From DATEPR01 sp036273855 (GTDB lineage Bacteria > Actinomycetota > Actinomycetes > Mycobacteriales > Pseudonocardiaceae), in assembly GCA_036273855.1 (NCBI GenBank), contig DASUGU010000077.1:62001-126000 (forward strand): a DNA stretch of 64,000 nt, in the 5' to 3' direction. The notes under the pieces were generated by a model. The model was given only the letters and a program-made list of their open reading frames with translations. It was not told the DNA's origin and did not search any database. Both the position numbers and the translations under genes were made by a program. Below, piece by piece: positions 41,269-50,097 of the stretch (positions are counted from its first letter, which is position 1; the number at the start of each line of letters is the position of its first letter).

Positions 41269-42324
41269 TCAGTCGTCGCCCGCCGCGATCGCCGCCGCGA
41301 CCTTCTTGATGTTGGTCTGGTCCACCAGCAGCGGGCCGCTGGCCACCGTGGTGCCGCCGCCGACCGAGTTGCCCTCGTGCTTCTTGTACAGGTACAGGAA
41401 GTTGATCGGCAGGTAGCCCTGTAGGTACTGCTGCTGGTCCACTGCGAAGTCCATGGTGGGCGGGTTGGCCTGCAGGTCGTTCTGCACGTCGGAGTCCAGG
41501 TCGAACGTGGCGATCTTGACGTGCGCCGGTTTGGCCACGACCAGCGCCTGGCCGATCGCGTTGTTCAGCGTCATCACCGCGTTCACGCCCGAGTGGCCCT
41601 GGAGGTAGGCGCTGACCTGGCCGATCGCCTGCTGCGGGTTGGACGCCGCGTTCGGCGTGGACAGGATCAGCTCGGTGCACGCCGGGCCGCTGGCCGGCGC
41701 GTTGCCGGTCTTGCAGGTGTTGCCGACGCCCAGCGCCTGCGCGATGCCGTTGCAGCGGTCCAGCAGGTTCTGGCCGGACTGGTGGATCACGCACAGCACG
41801 TTGGTGGCGTTCTCCTGCTGGAAACGCTGGCCCGCCTTCTGGCCCGCCAGGTTCTCCGGCTGGCCGACACAGGTGATCGCCTTGGACGCCGCGATGTCCT
41901 GGTCGTCACAGCCCGCGTTCAGCAGCACGACCGGGATACCGGCCTGGCTGGCCTGCGCCAGGGTCGAGTTCATCACGGACGGGTCGTGGTCGGACACCGC
42001 GAGGCCGTCCACATGGGCATTGATCGCGTTCTGGATCTGCTGGTTCTCCGCGTTGTCGTCCGGCTGCGCCTGACCCTGCGTCTGCGAGCCGTAGGTCTCG
42101 GTCAGCGTGCAGCCGAGGTCGGACGCCGCGTTCTTCGCTCCCTTGTAGACGACGCTCCAGAAGTTCCCGTTGTCGCCGTGGGTGATCAGGGCGAACTTGT
42201 AGGGGCACACCTTGCCGCCGGCCGCGGCCTGGTTCGAACCGCCGGGGTTCGCACTGGTGCAGGCCGACAGCACCAGTAAGGGCACCACCAGCAGCCCGAC
42301 CAGGAGTTTCTTCTTGCCCACCAT
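41269..42324 (-). CDS. Sugar-binding lipoprotein of the inositol importer
   Basis: A 351-residue periplasmic-binding-protein-like lipoprotein with signal peptide and lipobox LSAC (cysteine near residue 22). The type 1 fold is typical of ribose/inositol-binding proteins: ALITHGDNGNFWSVVYKGAK at the start, DGLAVSDHDPS and IATFDLDSDVQND. There are several cysteines (LGCTLTE, AGCDDQD, ITCVGQ, LCVIHQ), more than usual. ATG 42324 lies six bases after GAGAGG; an ATG at 42330 would overlap it. Confidence 0.9.
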   Translation of the reverse strand: MVGKKKLLVGLLVVPLLVLSACTSANPGGSNQAAAGGKVCPYKFALITHGDNGNFWSVVYKGAKNAASDLGCTLTETYGSQTQGQAQPDDNAENQQIQNAINAHVDGLAVSDHDPSVMNSTLAQASQAGIPVVLLNAGCDDQDIAASKAITCVGQPENLAGQKAGQRFQQENATNVLCVIHQSGQNLLDRCNGIAQALGVGNTCKTGNAPASGPACTELILSTPNAASNPQQAIGQVSAYLQGHSGVNAVMTLNNAIGQALVVAKPAHVKIATFDLDSDVQNDLQANPPTMDFAVDQQQYLQGYLPINFLYLYKKHEGNSVGGGTTVASGPLLVDQTNIKKVAAAIAAGDD

Positions 42325-42365
42325 TGTCATCCTCTCGGACGTGCGCAAACCCGACATCGCGCTGA

Positions 42366-43319
42366 TCATCGCAGCATAGGACGCTCGTTGAGCAAAGCGG
42401 TCACTTCGGCGGCGTCCGGCATCGCGTCGGCACAGGCCAGTCGGGACGCCACCAGCGCGCCGGCCGCGTTGGCGAACCGCAGCGTCCGCTCCAGCGGCCA
42501 CCCGGCCAGCAGCCCGTGGCACAGCGCGCCACCGAACGCGTCCCCGGCGCCGATCCCGTTCACCACCTCGACGTCCAGCGGCGGCACCTCGACCGTGCGC
42601 CCGTCCTGGCTGGCCAGCACACCTTTCGGGCCCTGTTTCACCACGGCCAGTTCGACGCCGTGCTCGTGCAGCGCCGCCGCGGCCCGCCGGGGATCGGTCT
42701 CGCCGACGGCCGTGTCGCACTCGTCCAGGTTCCCGACCGCGACCGTGGCGTACCGGAGCGCCTCGGCGTACCAGCGGCGAGCCTCATCCCGGGACGGCCA
42801 GAACACGTCGCGATAGTCCAGATCGAACACGGTGAGCTGGGTACGGTCCCTGGTTTCCAGTGCGGCCAGGGTCGCGGTCCGGCTCGGCTCCGCGCACAGC
42901 CCGGTGCCGGTCATCCAGAACACGCTCGCCGCCCGGATCGCCGGCAGGTCCAGTTCCTCGGTGGCGATCTCCAGATCCGGTGCCTTGGGCCGCCGGTAGA
43001 AGTAGATGGGGAAGTGGTCCGGCGGGAAGATCTCGCAGAACGTCACCGGTGTGGCCAGGTCCGGCACGGCGGTCACGTAGCGGTCGTCCACGCCGAACCC
43101 GCGCAGCGCGTCGTGCAGGAACTCGCCGAACGGGTCGGCGCCGGTCCGGGTGATCACCGCGCTGCGCCTGCCATAGCGCGCCGCCGCCACGGCGACGTTG
43201 GTGGCGCTGCCGCCCAGGTACTTGCCGAACGTGGTGACCTCGCGCAACGACACACCGGTCTGCAGCGGATAGACGTCCACGCCGATCCGGCCCATGGTGA
43301 GCACGTCGAACGCGGTCAT
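42366..43319 (-). CDS. iolC: 5-dehydro-2-deoxygluconokinase
   Basis: PfkB-family sugar kinase that phosphorylates 5-dehydro-2-deoxy-gluconate, the fourth step after IolG/E/D/B. The 317-residue protein has the two PfkB signatures: GGSATNVAVAAARYG near the N-terminus and NGIGAGDAFGGALCHG with the catalytic aspartate. DVLTMGRIGVDVYPLQ at the start is characteristic of IolC. It overlaps iolE by four bases. No iolJ aldolase gene was found here, so the last steps are encoded elsewhere. Confidence 0.95.
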   Translation of the reverse strand: MTAFDVLTMGRIGVDVYPLQTGVSLREVTTFGKYLGGSATNVAVAAARYGRRSAVITRTGADPFGEFLHDALRGFGVDDRYVTAVPDLATPVTFCEIFPPDHFPIYFYRRPKAPDLEIATEELDLPAIRAASVFWMTGTGLCAEPSRTATLAALETRDRTQLTVFDLDYRDVFWPSRDEARRWYAEALRYATVAVGNLDECDTAVGETDPRRAAAALHEHGVELAVVKQGPKGVLASQDGRTVEVPPLDVEVVNGIGAGDAFGGALCHGLLAGWPLERTLRFANAAGALVASRLACADAMPDAAEVTALLNERPMLR

Positions 43320-44179
43320 AGCGCGGCCACGAACGCCACGCTGGCGAGGACGTCGGCCGGTGGACCGTCGCCGATCGGTGGCTCGGCCAGCACGGTGTCC
43401 TGCTCCAGCACGTACCACCCGGTGTAGCCGGCGGCCTCCAGCGAACCGATGATCGCCGCGATGCCCGCGTCACCCGCGCCCAGCGGCCGGTACATGCCCT
43501 CGGCGACGGCGGCCGAGTAGGCGATGTCACCGCCGCGCACCCGGTCGGCCAGTGTGGCGTCCACGTCCTTGAGATGGGTGTGCGCGATGCGGTCGGGCAC
43601 CTGCGCGGCCAGTGCGGCCGGGTCGGTGCCGCCGATCATCAGGTGCCCGGTGTCCAGGCACAGCGGAATGGTCGAACCGGTGAGCACGCGCTCGACGTCC
43701 TCCGCCCGCTCGACGACGGTGCCCACGTGCGGGTGCAGGGTCGCGGTGACACCACGTTCGCCTGCCACGTCCCGGATCCGGTCCAGATTCGTGAACAGCC
43801 GCCGCCACGCCGTGTCGTCCAGTTCGACGCGCTGGTCGTAGCCGGCGGCGCCGGTGTCGGCCGCGAGGACCAGCGTGGTGGCGCCTGCCGCGGTGAAACC
43901 GGCCAGTGCCCCGGTGATCCCGGCGACCGGGTCGTGATCGGGATCGTGCAGCACCACGGGTACGAAACCGCCGACGGCGGACAGCCCGTACTCGGCCAGC
44001 AGACCGGCCTTGTCGTGCGGTTCGGCGGGTAGGAAACCGTCCGGGCCGAACTCGGTGGCCACCAGACCGGCGTCCCGCATCTCGCCGAGCACCCTGGCCG
44101 GGTCGAGCTGGTGGCCCCAGCCGGGCACCTCGCACACGCCCCACGAGATCGGTGCGCCAGCCACCCGGTCGGTCAACAT
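43316..44179 (-). CDS. iolE: Inosose (myo-inosose-2) dehydratase
   Basis: Dehydrates 2-keto-myo-inositol to the diketo compound used by IolD. A 287-residue xylose-isomerase-like TIM barrel with GAPISWGVCEVPGWG at the start, TLHPHVGTVVE, PLCLDTGHLMIGG and HTHLKDVDA, which hold the metal-binding His/Asp/Glu residues. ATG 44179 follows GGAGGAGG. It is the first gene of the long minus-strand iol operon, divergent from the iolG-like gene. Confidence 0.93.
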   Translation of the reverse strand: MLTDRVAGAPISWGVCEVPGWGHQLDPARVLGEMRDAGLVATEFGPDGFLPAEPHDKAGLLAEYGLSAVGGFVPVVLHDPDHDPVAGITGALAGFTAAGATTLVLAADTGAAGYDQRVELDDTAWRRLFTNLDRIRDVAGERGVTATLHPHVGTVVERAEDVERVLTGSTIPLCLDTGHLMIGGTDPAALAAQVPDRIAHTHLKDVDATLADRVRGGDIAYSAAVAEGMYRPLGAGDAGIAAIIGSLEAAGYTGWYVLEQDTVLAEPPIGDGPPADVLASVAFVAAL

Positions 44180-44326
44180 CGTCCCGCCTCCTCCGTGTCG
44201 CCCAATCCAGGAGCGTGCCATAACGTGACTCGACATGACCGATCTCGCACCGTCCGAGACGACAAACCTGGACCGCTACGACAACGCGCCACCGGCGTGC
44301 AGCGCGACCCGCAGGCGGTTCACTCG

Positions 44327-45322
44327 ATGAAGCTCGGACTCGTCGGCACCGGGCGCATCGGTGCCCACCATGCCGCGACGCTGCGCTCGTTGGTCGACTC
44401 GTTGGTCGTCACCGATGCCGACTTGTCCCGCGCCCGGTCGACCGCTGCCGCTTTGGACGTGTCGTGCGCCGACGACGTCGACTCGTTGTTCGCCACCGGT
44501 CTGGACGGCGTGGTGATCGCGGCGGCGACGTCGGCGCATCCCTCCTTGATCCTGCGGGCCGTCGCGGCCGGGGTGCCGGTGTTCTGCGAGAAACCGGTCG
44601 CCTCAGACGTTCCCGGCACCGTGGCCGTCGTCGACGCTCTCGCGTCGTCGGACGTGCCGGTACAGATCGGATTCCAGCGGCGGTTCGACGTCGGCTACAC
44701 GGCCGCCAGGGACGCGGTCGCCGCCGGTGAACTCGGCTGGGTGCACACGGTCCGCGCGACGACGATGGACCCTGCGCCGCCGCCCGCCGCCTATGTTCCG
44801 ACGTCCGGCGGGTTCTTCCGGGACTGCAGCGTGCACGACTTCGACGCCATCCGGTGGGTCACCGGCCGTTCGGTGACCGAGGTGTATGCCGTCGGTGCCA
44901 ACCGGGGAGCCGCCTTCTTCCGCGAGGCCGGGGATGTGGACACGGCGGCGGCCCTGCTGACGTTGGACGACGGGACCCTCGGGTTGGTGTCGGGGACCCG
45001 GTACAACGCGGCCGGGTACGACGTGCGGCTGGAGGTGTTGGGGTCTGCCGGGGATCTGGTCGCGGGGTTGGACGACCGGGTCCCGCTGTGGTCGGCCGAA
45101 CCGGGGGTGACGTGGCCGGGCGGTCCGGCCTATCCGGGGTTCCTGGAGCGGTTCGCGTCCGCGTACCAGGCCGAGTTGGTGGTGTTCGTCGATGTCGCGG
45201 CCGGTCGGGTGCCGAGCCCGTGCACGGTGCAGGACGCCCTGGAGGCGTTCTATGTCGCGGAGGCGTGCGAACTGTCCCGCCGAGAACACCGCCCGGTGGC
45301 GTTAACCGAGGTCCGCCGCTGA
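44327..45322 (+). CDS. iolG: Inositol 2-dehydrogenase-like (Gfo/Idh/MocA family)
   Basis: Probable first enzyme of the pathway: NAD-dependent oxidation of myo-inositol to 2-keto-myo-inositol. The 331-residue protein has an N-terminal Rossmann motif (GLVGTGRIGAHHA), the EKP catalytic lysine (FCEKPVAS), and the IolG-type active-site block FFRDCSVHDFDAIRWV with aspartate and histidine. It is transcribed away from iolE, so the 147 bases between them are a shared control region. I saw no obvious palindrome there. Other sugar or polyol substrates are possible. Confidence 0.85.
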   Translation: MKLGLVGTGRIGAHHAATLRSLVDSLVVTDADLSRARSTAAALDVSCADDVDSLFATGLDGVVIAAATSAHPSLILRAVAAGVPVFCEKPVASDVPGTVAVVDALASSDVPVQIGFQRRFDVGYTAARDAVAAGELGWVHTVRATTMDPAPPPAAYVPTSGGFFRDCSVHDFDAIRWVTGRSVTEVYAVGANRGAAFFREAGDVDTAAALLTLDDGTLGLVSGTRYNAAGYDVRLEVLGSAGDLVAGLDDRVPLWSAEPGVTWPGGPAYPGFLERFASAYQAELVVFVDVAAGRVPSPCTVQDALEAFYVAEACELSRREHRPVALTEVRR

Positions 45323-45337
45323 CGGCATGATCTGCGC

Positions 45338-46456
45338 ATGGTGTTGGTGCTGCTCGCCGGCCTGGCCCTCGTGGCGTGGCTGTATCTGGTGCTCGCGCAC
45401 GGCGGTTTCTGGCGGTTCCGGCAGACACTCCCCGACGGCACCGATCCGGTGGTCTGGCCGTCGGTCGTCGCCGTCGTGCCCGCGCGCGACGAGGCCGCGA
45501 TCCTGCCCGACACGCTCCCCGCGCTGCTGAACCAGGACTACCCGGGCGATTTCCGCGTCGTGCTCGTCGACGACGCCAGTACCGACGGCACCGGGGACGT
45601 CGCGCGCGGCCGGCCACGGCTGACCGTCGTCACCGGGCACGGCCCGCCGCCCGGCTGGACCGGCAAGGTCGCCGCCCTGGCCACCGGCGTCGACGCGGCA
45701 GGCGAACCCGACTACCTGCTGTTCACCGACGCCGACATCCGCCACCCGCCCGGCAGCGTCCGCGCGCTGGTCCGCGCCGCCGAGACCGGCCGCGATCTCG
45801 TCTCGCTGATGGCCAGGCTGCGCACCGACTCCGGTTGGGAGCGCGCGATCGTGCCCGCGTTCGTCTATTTCTTCGCCCAGCTCTACCCGTTCGGCCGCGT
45901 CAACCGGCCGGGACGGACCGCGGCGGCGGCCGGTGGTTGTATGCTGGTGCGCCGGGCAGTGCTGGCCAAGGCGGGCGGGCTGCAACGCATCTCCGGTGCG
46001 TTGATCGACGACGTCGCCCTGGCGAACCTGGTGAAACACGCCGGCAGCGGGCGGATCTGGCTGGGCCTGAGCACCGACGTGGCCAGCCTGTGCCGCTATC
46101 CCCGCCTGGCCGACCTGTGGGACATGGTGGCGCGCAGCGCGTACACGCAACTGCGCTACTCGCCGGCACTGCTGGCCGGCACGGTGCTCGGCCTCGCGGT
46201 CCTCTACCTCGTACCGCCGATCGCGACCGTCGTCGGGCTGGCCGCCGGGCAGCCGTTGACGCTGGTGTTCGGCCTGGCCGGCTGGCTGCTGCTGGCCGGC
46301 AGCTACCTGCCGATGTTGCGCGCCTACCGGCTTCCGCTGTGGTGGGCGCCCGCGCTGCCGGCGATCGCCTTGCTGTACGCGGGAATGACGGTCGACTCCG
46401 CGTGGCGGCACTGGAACGGCCGCGGTGGCGCGTGGAAGGGCCGCACCGCACCGTGA
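45338..46456 (+). CDS. hpnB: HpnB-like glycosyltransferase family 2 protein
   Basis: A 372-residue membrane-associated glycosyltransferase. It has an N-terminal membrane segment (about 1-20), a GT2 catalytic domain with SVVAVVPARDEAAILPDTL, DDASTDGT and TDAD (metal/nucleotide aspartates), and C-terminal helices (about 280-355). The architecture and length are those of the hopene-associated HpnB proteins. No squalene-hopene cyclase or other hopanoid genes are nearby, so the acceptor is uncertain. It is 15 bases after iolG and could be co-transcribed by chance. Confidence 0.85.
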   Translation: MVLVLLAGLALVAWLYLVLAHGGFWRFRQTLPDGTDPVVWPSVVAVVPARDEAAILPDTLPALLNQDYPGDFRVVLVDDASTDGTGDVARGRPRLTVVTGHGPPPGWTGKVAALATGVDAAGEPDYLLFTDADIRHPPGSVRALVRAAETGRDLVSLMARLRTDSGWERAIVPAFVYFFAQLYPFGRVNRPGRTAAAAGGCMLVRRAVLAKAGGLQRISGALIDDVALANLVKHAGSGRIWLGLSTDVASLCRYPRLADLWDMVARSAYTQLRYSPALLAGTVLGLAVLYLVPPIATVVGLAAGQPLTLVFGLAGWLLLAGSYLPMLRAYRLPLWWAPALPAIALLYAGMTVDSAWRHWNGRGGAWKGRTAP

Positions 46457-46513
46457 CCGCCCACCGCGTCTGCCGGCCCGCCCGGCGCGTCACCGGGTGC
46501 GGGTGGCCACACG

Positions 46514-46978
46514 GTGGCAGGATGGCGGATCGGCGGAAGGACGGTGATCGAGTTGGCGGGACTGTCAGGGCTCTCCGGGCGGGACGACGAACCGACCGCG
46601 TCGCTGCCCACGCTGCCGGCCACCATCGCCGCGGCGCATCTGACCGCCAGTGCCGCCGAACTGGCCGGTGACACCGCTGCCGGACGGGCCGGTGCCCCGC
46701 CCGCCGTCGAGGATCTCGCCGAACTGACCGCCGTCGTCGACCAACTGGTCGCCGGCCAGCGGTACGTCGCGGCGGCCCTGGCCAGGCTGGCCAACCACGT
46801 GTCCGACCGGCACCGGGACGGTGCCCTGGCCGTGGTCGCGTCGCACGACGTCGCCGCCCTCGCCGAGGTGCTGGCCGTCGCCGCCACCGCGACCGGACAC
46901 GCGGCCGGCGCGCTCGCGCAGGGCCGTCCGGTGCTCGACATCCTGGCCGCGTCCGCCGGCCCGGATGCCAAGATCTAG
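46514..46978 (+). CDS. Hypothetical protein, Ala-rich helical
   Basis: An approximately 154-residue Ala-rich, mainly helical protein without a recognised family (AAAHLTASAAELAGDTAA, VVDQLVAGQRYVAAALARL). No signal peptide or membrane helix is evident. The start is uncertain: GTG 46514 gives the longest form, while GTG 46544 lies just after GGAAGGA. It is two bases before the alpha/beta-hydrolase gene, so the two are an operon. Confidence 0.6.
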   Translation: MAGWRIGGRTVIELAGLSGLSGRDDEPTASLPTLPATIAAAHLTASAAELAGDTAAGRAGAPPAVEDLAELTAVVDQLVAGQRYVAAALARLANHVSDRHRDGALAVVASHDVAALAEVLAVAATATGHAAGALAQGRPVLDILAASAGPDAKI

Positions 46979-46980
46979 GC

Positions 46981-47814
46981 ATGCAGACGGATCTCGACCT
47001 GCCCGACGGCCGGACGCTGCACGTCTACGACGTCGGCCCGAAGGACGCCACGGTCACCGTCTACTACCACCACGGCACGCCGAACACCGGCGCCCCACCG
47101 GAACCGCTGTTCCCGGCCGCCGAGCGGCTCGGCATCCGCTGGCTGTCCCACGACCGCCCCGGCTACGGCCCGTCGACCGCCCAGCCGGGCCGCTCGTTCG
47201 GCTCGGTGGCCGACGATGTGGCCAGGGTCGCCGACTCCCGGGGTGTGGAGCGGTTCGCCGTGCTCGGGTCGTCCGGCGGCGGTCCGCACGCGCTGGCCTG
47301 CGCGGCACTGCTGCCCGACCGGGTGCGCAGCGTGGCCACCCTGGCCGGCCTGGCGCCCTACGACGCCGAGGGCCTCGACTTCTTCGCCGGTATGGCCCCG
47401 GCCAGCGAGGCGGAGATGCGCGCCGCCCTCGGCGGCCCGGACGAGTTGCGCCGGGTGCTGACCGAGCCGGCCGACGAGGACGGCGAGAGCGTCTTCACCG
47501 ACGCGGACAACGCCGTGCTGGCCGGTGACTGGGCGTGGATCGGCCGGATCGCGGGCGAGGCGATGCGCAGCGGGTTCGCCGGCATGGTCGACGACGACCT
47601 GTGCATCGCGCGGCCGTGGGGTTTCCAGCTCACCGACGTGGTCGCGCCGGCGCTGCTGACGCACGGGCTGGCCGACCGGATGGTGCCGTGCACGCACAGT
47701 GAATGGGTGGCCGACCGGCTGCCGTCCGCCGAACTGCGGCTGATGCCCGGCGACGGCCACATCTCGGTGCTCCGTCACGGTGAATCGGCGTTGGAATGGA
47801 TCGCCGCGCGCTGA
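46981..47814 (+). CDS. Alpha/beta-hydrolase fold protein
   Basis: A 277-residue soluble hydrolase. The nucleophile elbow is GSSGGG, the oxyanion-hole region is YHHGTPNTG, the acid is in LADRMVP and the catalytic histidine in GDGHISV. Substrate cannot be predicted; related proteins are esterases, epoxide hydrolases or lyase-like enzymes. ATG 46981 immediately follows the preceding stop. Confidence 0.88.
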   Translation: MQTDLDLPDGRTLHVYDVGPKDATVTVYYHHGTPNTGAPPEPLFPAAERLGIRWLSHDRPGYGPSTAQPGRSFGSVADDVARVADSRGVERFAVLGSSGGGPHALACAALLPDRVRSVATLAGLAPYDAEGLDFFAGMAPASEAEMRAALGGPDELRRVLTEPADEDGESVFTDADNAVLAGDWAWIGRIAGEAMRSGFAGMVDDDLCIARPWGFQLTDVVAPALLTHGLADRMVPCTHSEWVADRLPSAELRLMPGDGHISVLRHGESALEWIAAR

Positions 47815-47906
47815 GATTGTCGGTGGCCGCCAGTAACGTGAGTGGAGTCGGAGGCGTCACCTTCCCCGCGGCGCCGCATCGCTGGGTTCGTCCTACGGAG
47901 CTGGTC

Positions 47907-48797
47907 ATGCGAAGCGTGTGGAACGGCACGATCACGTTCGGACCTGTCGCTATCCCGGTCAAGGCGTACAGCGCCACCGAGGAACGCGGCACCGGTCTAC
48001 ACCAATTACACGTCACGGACGGCGGCCGGATCAAGCTGCGCCGTACGTGCGAGATCGACGGCGCCGACGTGCCGTTCGACGAGTTGGGCAGGGGAGTCGA
48101 GCTGCCCGACGGCGACGTCGTGGTGCTCAGCCACGACGACATGGCCGGCCTCCCGGTCGCCTCGGCACACGCCGTCGAGGTGCGGTCGTTCACCCCGCTG
48201 GAGCAGATCGACCCGTTGTACTACAGCCGCAGCTACTACCTGGCCCCGGAACCGGCCGGCGCCAAGCCGTACGTGCTGCTCGGCGAGGCGCTGCGGCAGA
48301 CCGGGAAGGTGGCTGTGGTCACCGTTGCCCTGCGGCAGCGGGAAACCCTCGCGATGCTGCGCGAGCGCGACCACGTGATCATCCTGACCACGCTGCTGTG
48401 GCCGGACGAGGTGCGCACACCCGACTTCCCGTTCCTGGACGAGGACGTGCCGGTGCGGATGAAGGAACTGCGCTCGGCGGTGGCCGACGTGTCGCGGCTG
48501 TCCGAGGACTTCCAGCCGACCCGGTACGCCGACGGCTACCAGGCGGCCCTGCGGGACCTGGTCGAGTCGCGGGTGGCGGCCGGCGCGGTCGTGCGGCCGA
48601 CGGCGGCCGAGCAGGACGCGGCCACCGCGACGCTGGTGACCACACTGAAGCAGAACGCCGACCGCGCGGCCACGGCCCGGGCGGTCGCCAAGGCGAAGGC
48701 CGCGGCCCGCAAGGCGGCCGCGGCCAAGGCGGCGGCCACGAGAGCGGCCAACCGAGCCCGATCCCGCCGCAAGACGGGCAACGCCGCCCAGCACTGA
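47907..48797 (+). CDS. ku: Bacterial Ku protein
   Basis: DNA-end-binding protein of bacterial non-homologous end joining; it recruits the LigD ligase. The 296-residue protein starts with RSVWNGTITFGPVAIPVKAY and contains the Ku core (VELPDGDVVVLSHDDM, PLYYSRSYYLAPE) to about residue 255. A Lys/Ala/Arg-rich C-terminal tail (about 262-296) of the kind that influences DNA binding follows. ATG 47907 lies after TACGGAG. No ligD is adjacent. Confidence 0.95.
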   Translation: MRSVWNGTITFGPVAIPVKAYSATEERGTGLHQLHVTDGGRIKLRRTCEIDGADVPFDELGRGVELPDGDVVVLSHDDMAGLPVASAHAVEVRSFTPLEQIDPLYYSRSYYLAPEPAGAKPYVLLGEALRQTGKVAVVTVALRQRETLAMLRERDHVIILTTLLWPDEVRTPDFPFLDEDVPVRMKELRSAVADVSRLSEDFQPTRYADGYQAALRDLVESRVAAGAVVRPTAAEQDAATATLVTTLKQNADRAATARAVAKAKAAARKAAAAKAAATRAANRARSRRKTGNAAQH

Positions 48798-48829
48798 GCC
48801 GGCGGGCGGCGCGGAACTGGCCGTGAGGC

Positions 48830-49085
48830 GGGCGACCTGGCCGGCACGGAGCTGGGTGGGCGCGGCGCGGGGAAGGGGACCACGTCGCGCCGCCCGGGCG
48901 CGAGTTCCGGGCGGCGGCCGGGCGAGATGGGCGAGCGGTGCGGAGCCGGCGGCGGATCGGGCGACATGGCCGGCACCGCGCCGGGTGGGCGGCGCGGGCA
49001 GGGGATCGCGCCGCGCGGCCCGGCACGAGGCCCGGGCGGCGGCCCGGCGAGATGGGCGATGTGGCGCTGCGGTCGGGCGGCGCTG
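48830..49085. repeat. Two-copy tandem duplication downstream of ku
   Basis: Two imperfect copies of a unit of about 125-129 bp, beginning GGGCGACCTGGCCGGCAC at 48830 and GGGCGACATGGCCGGCAC at 48959. Both contain a GAGATGGGCGA block near the end (48924 and 49049). They are G+C-rich and non-coding. The second merges into the 16-bp repeat tract. Confidence 0.75.
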
Positions 49086-49329
49086 CGGTTGGGCGGCGCG
49101 GCGGTCGGGCGGCACGGCGGCCACGGCGGCGCGGCTCTGCGGTCGGGTGGCGCGGTGGGCGATGCGGCCCGGCGGTTGGGCGGCGCCGGGGTCGGACGGC
49201 GCGGTCGGGCAGCACGGCGGTCGGGCAGCACGGCGGTCGGGCGGCACGGCGGTCGGGCGGCACGGCGGTCGGGCGGCGCTGCGGTTGGGCGGCGCGGCGG
49301 TCGGGCGGCGCGGCGGTCGGGCGGCCGGT
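49070..49329. repeat. 16-bp tandem repeat tract (minisatellite)
   Basis: Units of CGGTCGGGCGGCACGG and close variants. Three contiguous copies lie at 49070-49117, a diverged stretch follows, then eight contiguous copies at 49202-49329. Because 16 is not a multiple of three, the repeat opens long artificial frames on both strands; none has a ribosome site or family match. It separates ku from the convergent anti-sigma-like gene. Confidence 0.85.
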
Positions 49330-49398
49330 CGAGTGAGCGGATGGTCGCTTGGCGTGTGCCGGTGGGGGCTGAGTGCGTTACGAGTTCGCCCGGGCGGG

Positions 49399-49923
49399 CT
49401 AACCGGCGTTACCGATGAGGGTCGCGCCGACACTCGTCGTGACATCCAGTCGCGCCACCCTGGAGCGGGGCAACCAGACCATCATGTCCACGGGATCCTC
49501 GATCGCGTCCGGGCCGACCTTCCAGCCGCCGCCGTCCTGGCGGGAGCCGTCCTTGCCGATCACGATGAGCCGGCACGTGGTGCCGACCGGCAGACCCTTG
49601 GTGGTCACGTTCAGATACGTGCCGCCTTCGGTGGTCCGCGTCATCACCCACATGCGGGCGCCGGTGCGGGGATCGGTGGCGGTGATCGGCCGTTCCGGCG
49701 GCGGGGGGACGTGGTCGACCAGGCGGCCGATGGCCATGCCGGTGCCGGTGAGCATGAGGCCGGCGAGCACGACGCCCGCCGCGACCAGGACGATGCGCCA
49801 CCGGGCGGACCGGGTCGACTGCCGGCGCACGTTCGCCAGCGTGCGTCGCAGCAGCTCGTCCCCACCGGTGACCGGGCCTTCGAGGTAGAACTCGTGCGGC
49901 CAGTCGTCCGCGTCGGTCGGCAT
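49399..49923 (-). CDS. Anti-sigma-like membrane protein lacking the zinc finger
   Basis: A 174-residue single-pass protein. The short cytoplasmic N-terminus (about 1-42) has GDELLRRTLANVRRQ, a transmembrane helix spans about 44-66, and an extracytoplasmic domain has CRLIVIGKDGSRQDGG and GWKVGP. The same features recur in the neighbouring anti-sigma factor (GDLMLQRTLRQVRRE, CRLVVRSTSG), so the two are homologous over their second halves. It has no HxxxCxxC motif, so it cannot bind sigma through a canonical ZAS domain. ATG 49923 follows GAGGGGTGGG. Confidence 0.75.
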   Translation of the reverse strand: MPTDADDWPHEFYLEGPVTGGDELLRRTLANVRRQSTRSARWRIVLVAAGVVLAGLMLTGTGMAIGRLVDHVPPPPERPITATDPRTGARMWVMTRTTEGGTYLNVTTKGLPVGTTCRLIVIGKDGSRQDGGGWKVGPDAIEDPVDMMVWLPRSRVARLDVTTSVGATLIGNAG

Positions 49924-49982
49924 CCCACCCCTCCTCGCGGAGCAGACACGCACAGCGACCCTGCCATGGTTCACCGGTTCAC

Positions 49983-49995
49983 CCGGTTAAACCGG
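49983..49995. promoter_or_regulatory. Palindrome between divergent anti-sigma-like and ECF sigma genes
   Basis: CCGGTT-A-AACCGG within the 174-base divergent promoter region, with an additional half site (ACCGGTT) just left. Possibly a regulator site; the ECF promoter itself is not clear. Confidence 0.35.
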
Positions 49996-50097
49996 CAAGA
50001 AGGGTCGGATGTGTCCTGGGTCACGGAAAAAGAGCCAATTCGTCTCGGCCTGCGTATACCAGCACGGGGGTAGGACGGCGGAAGGGAGATGTCCCGC

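Noticed and set aside
48006..49445. 479-codon minus-strand frame across ku and the repeat tract
   Set aside because: Its N-terminal half is a Pro/Arg-rich translation of the 16-bp repeats and the rest is antisense to ku. There is no coding evidence.
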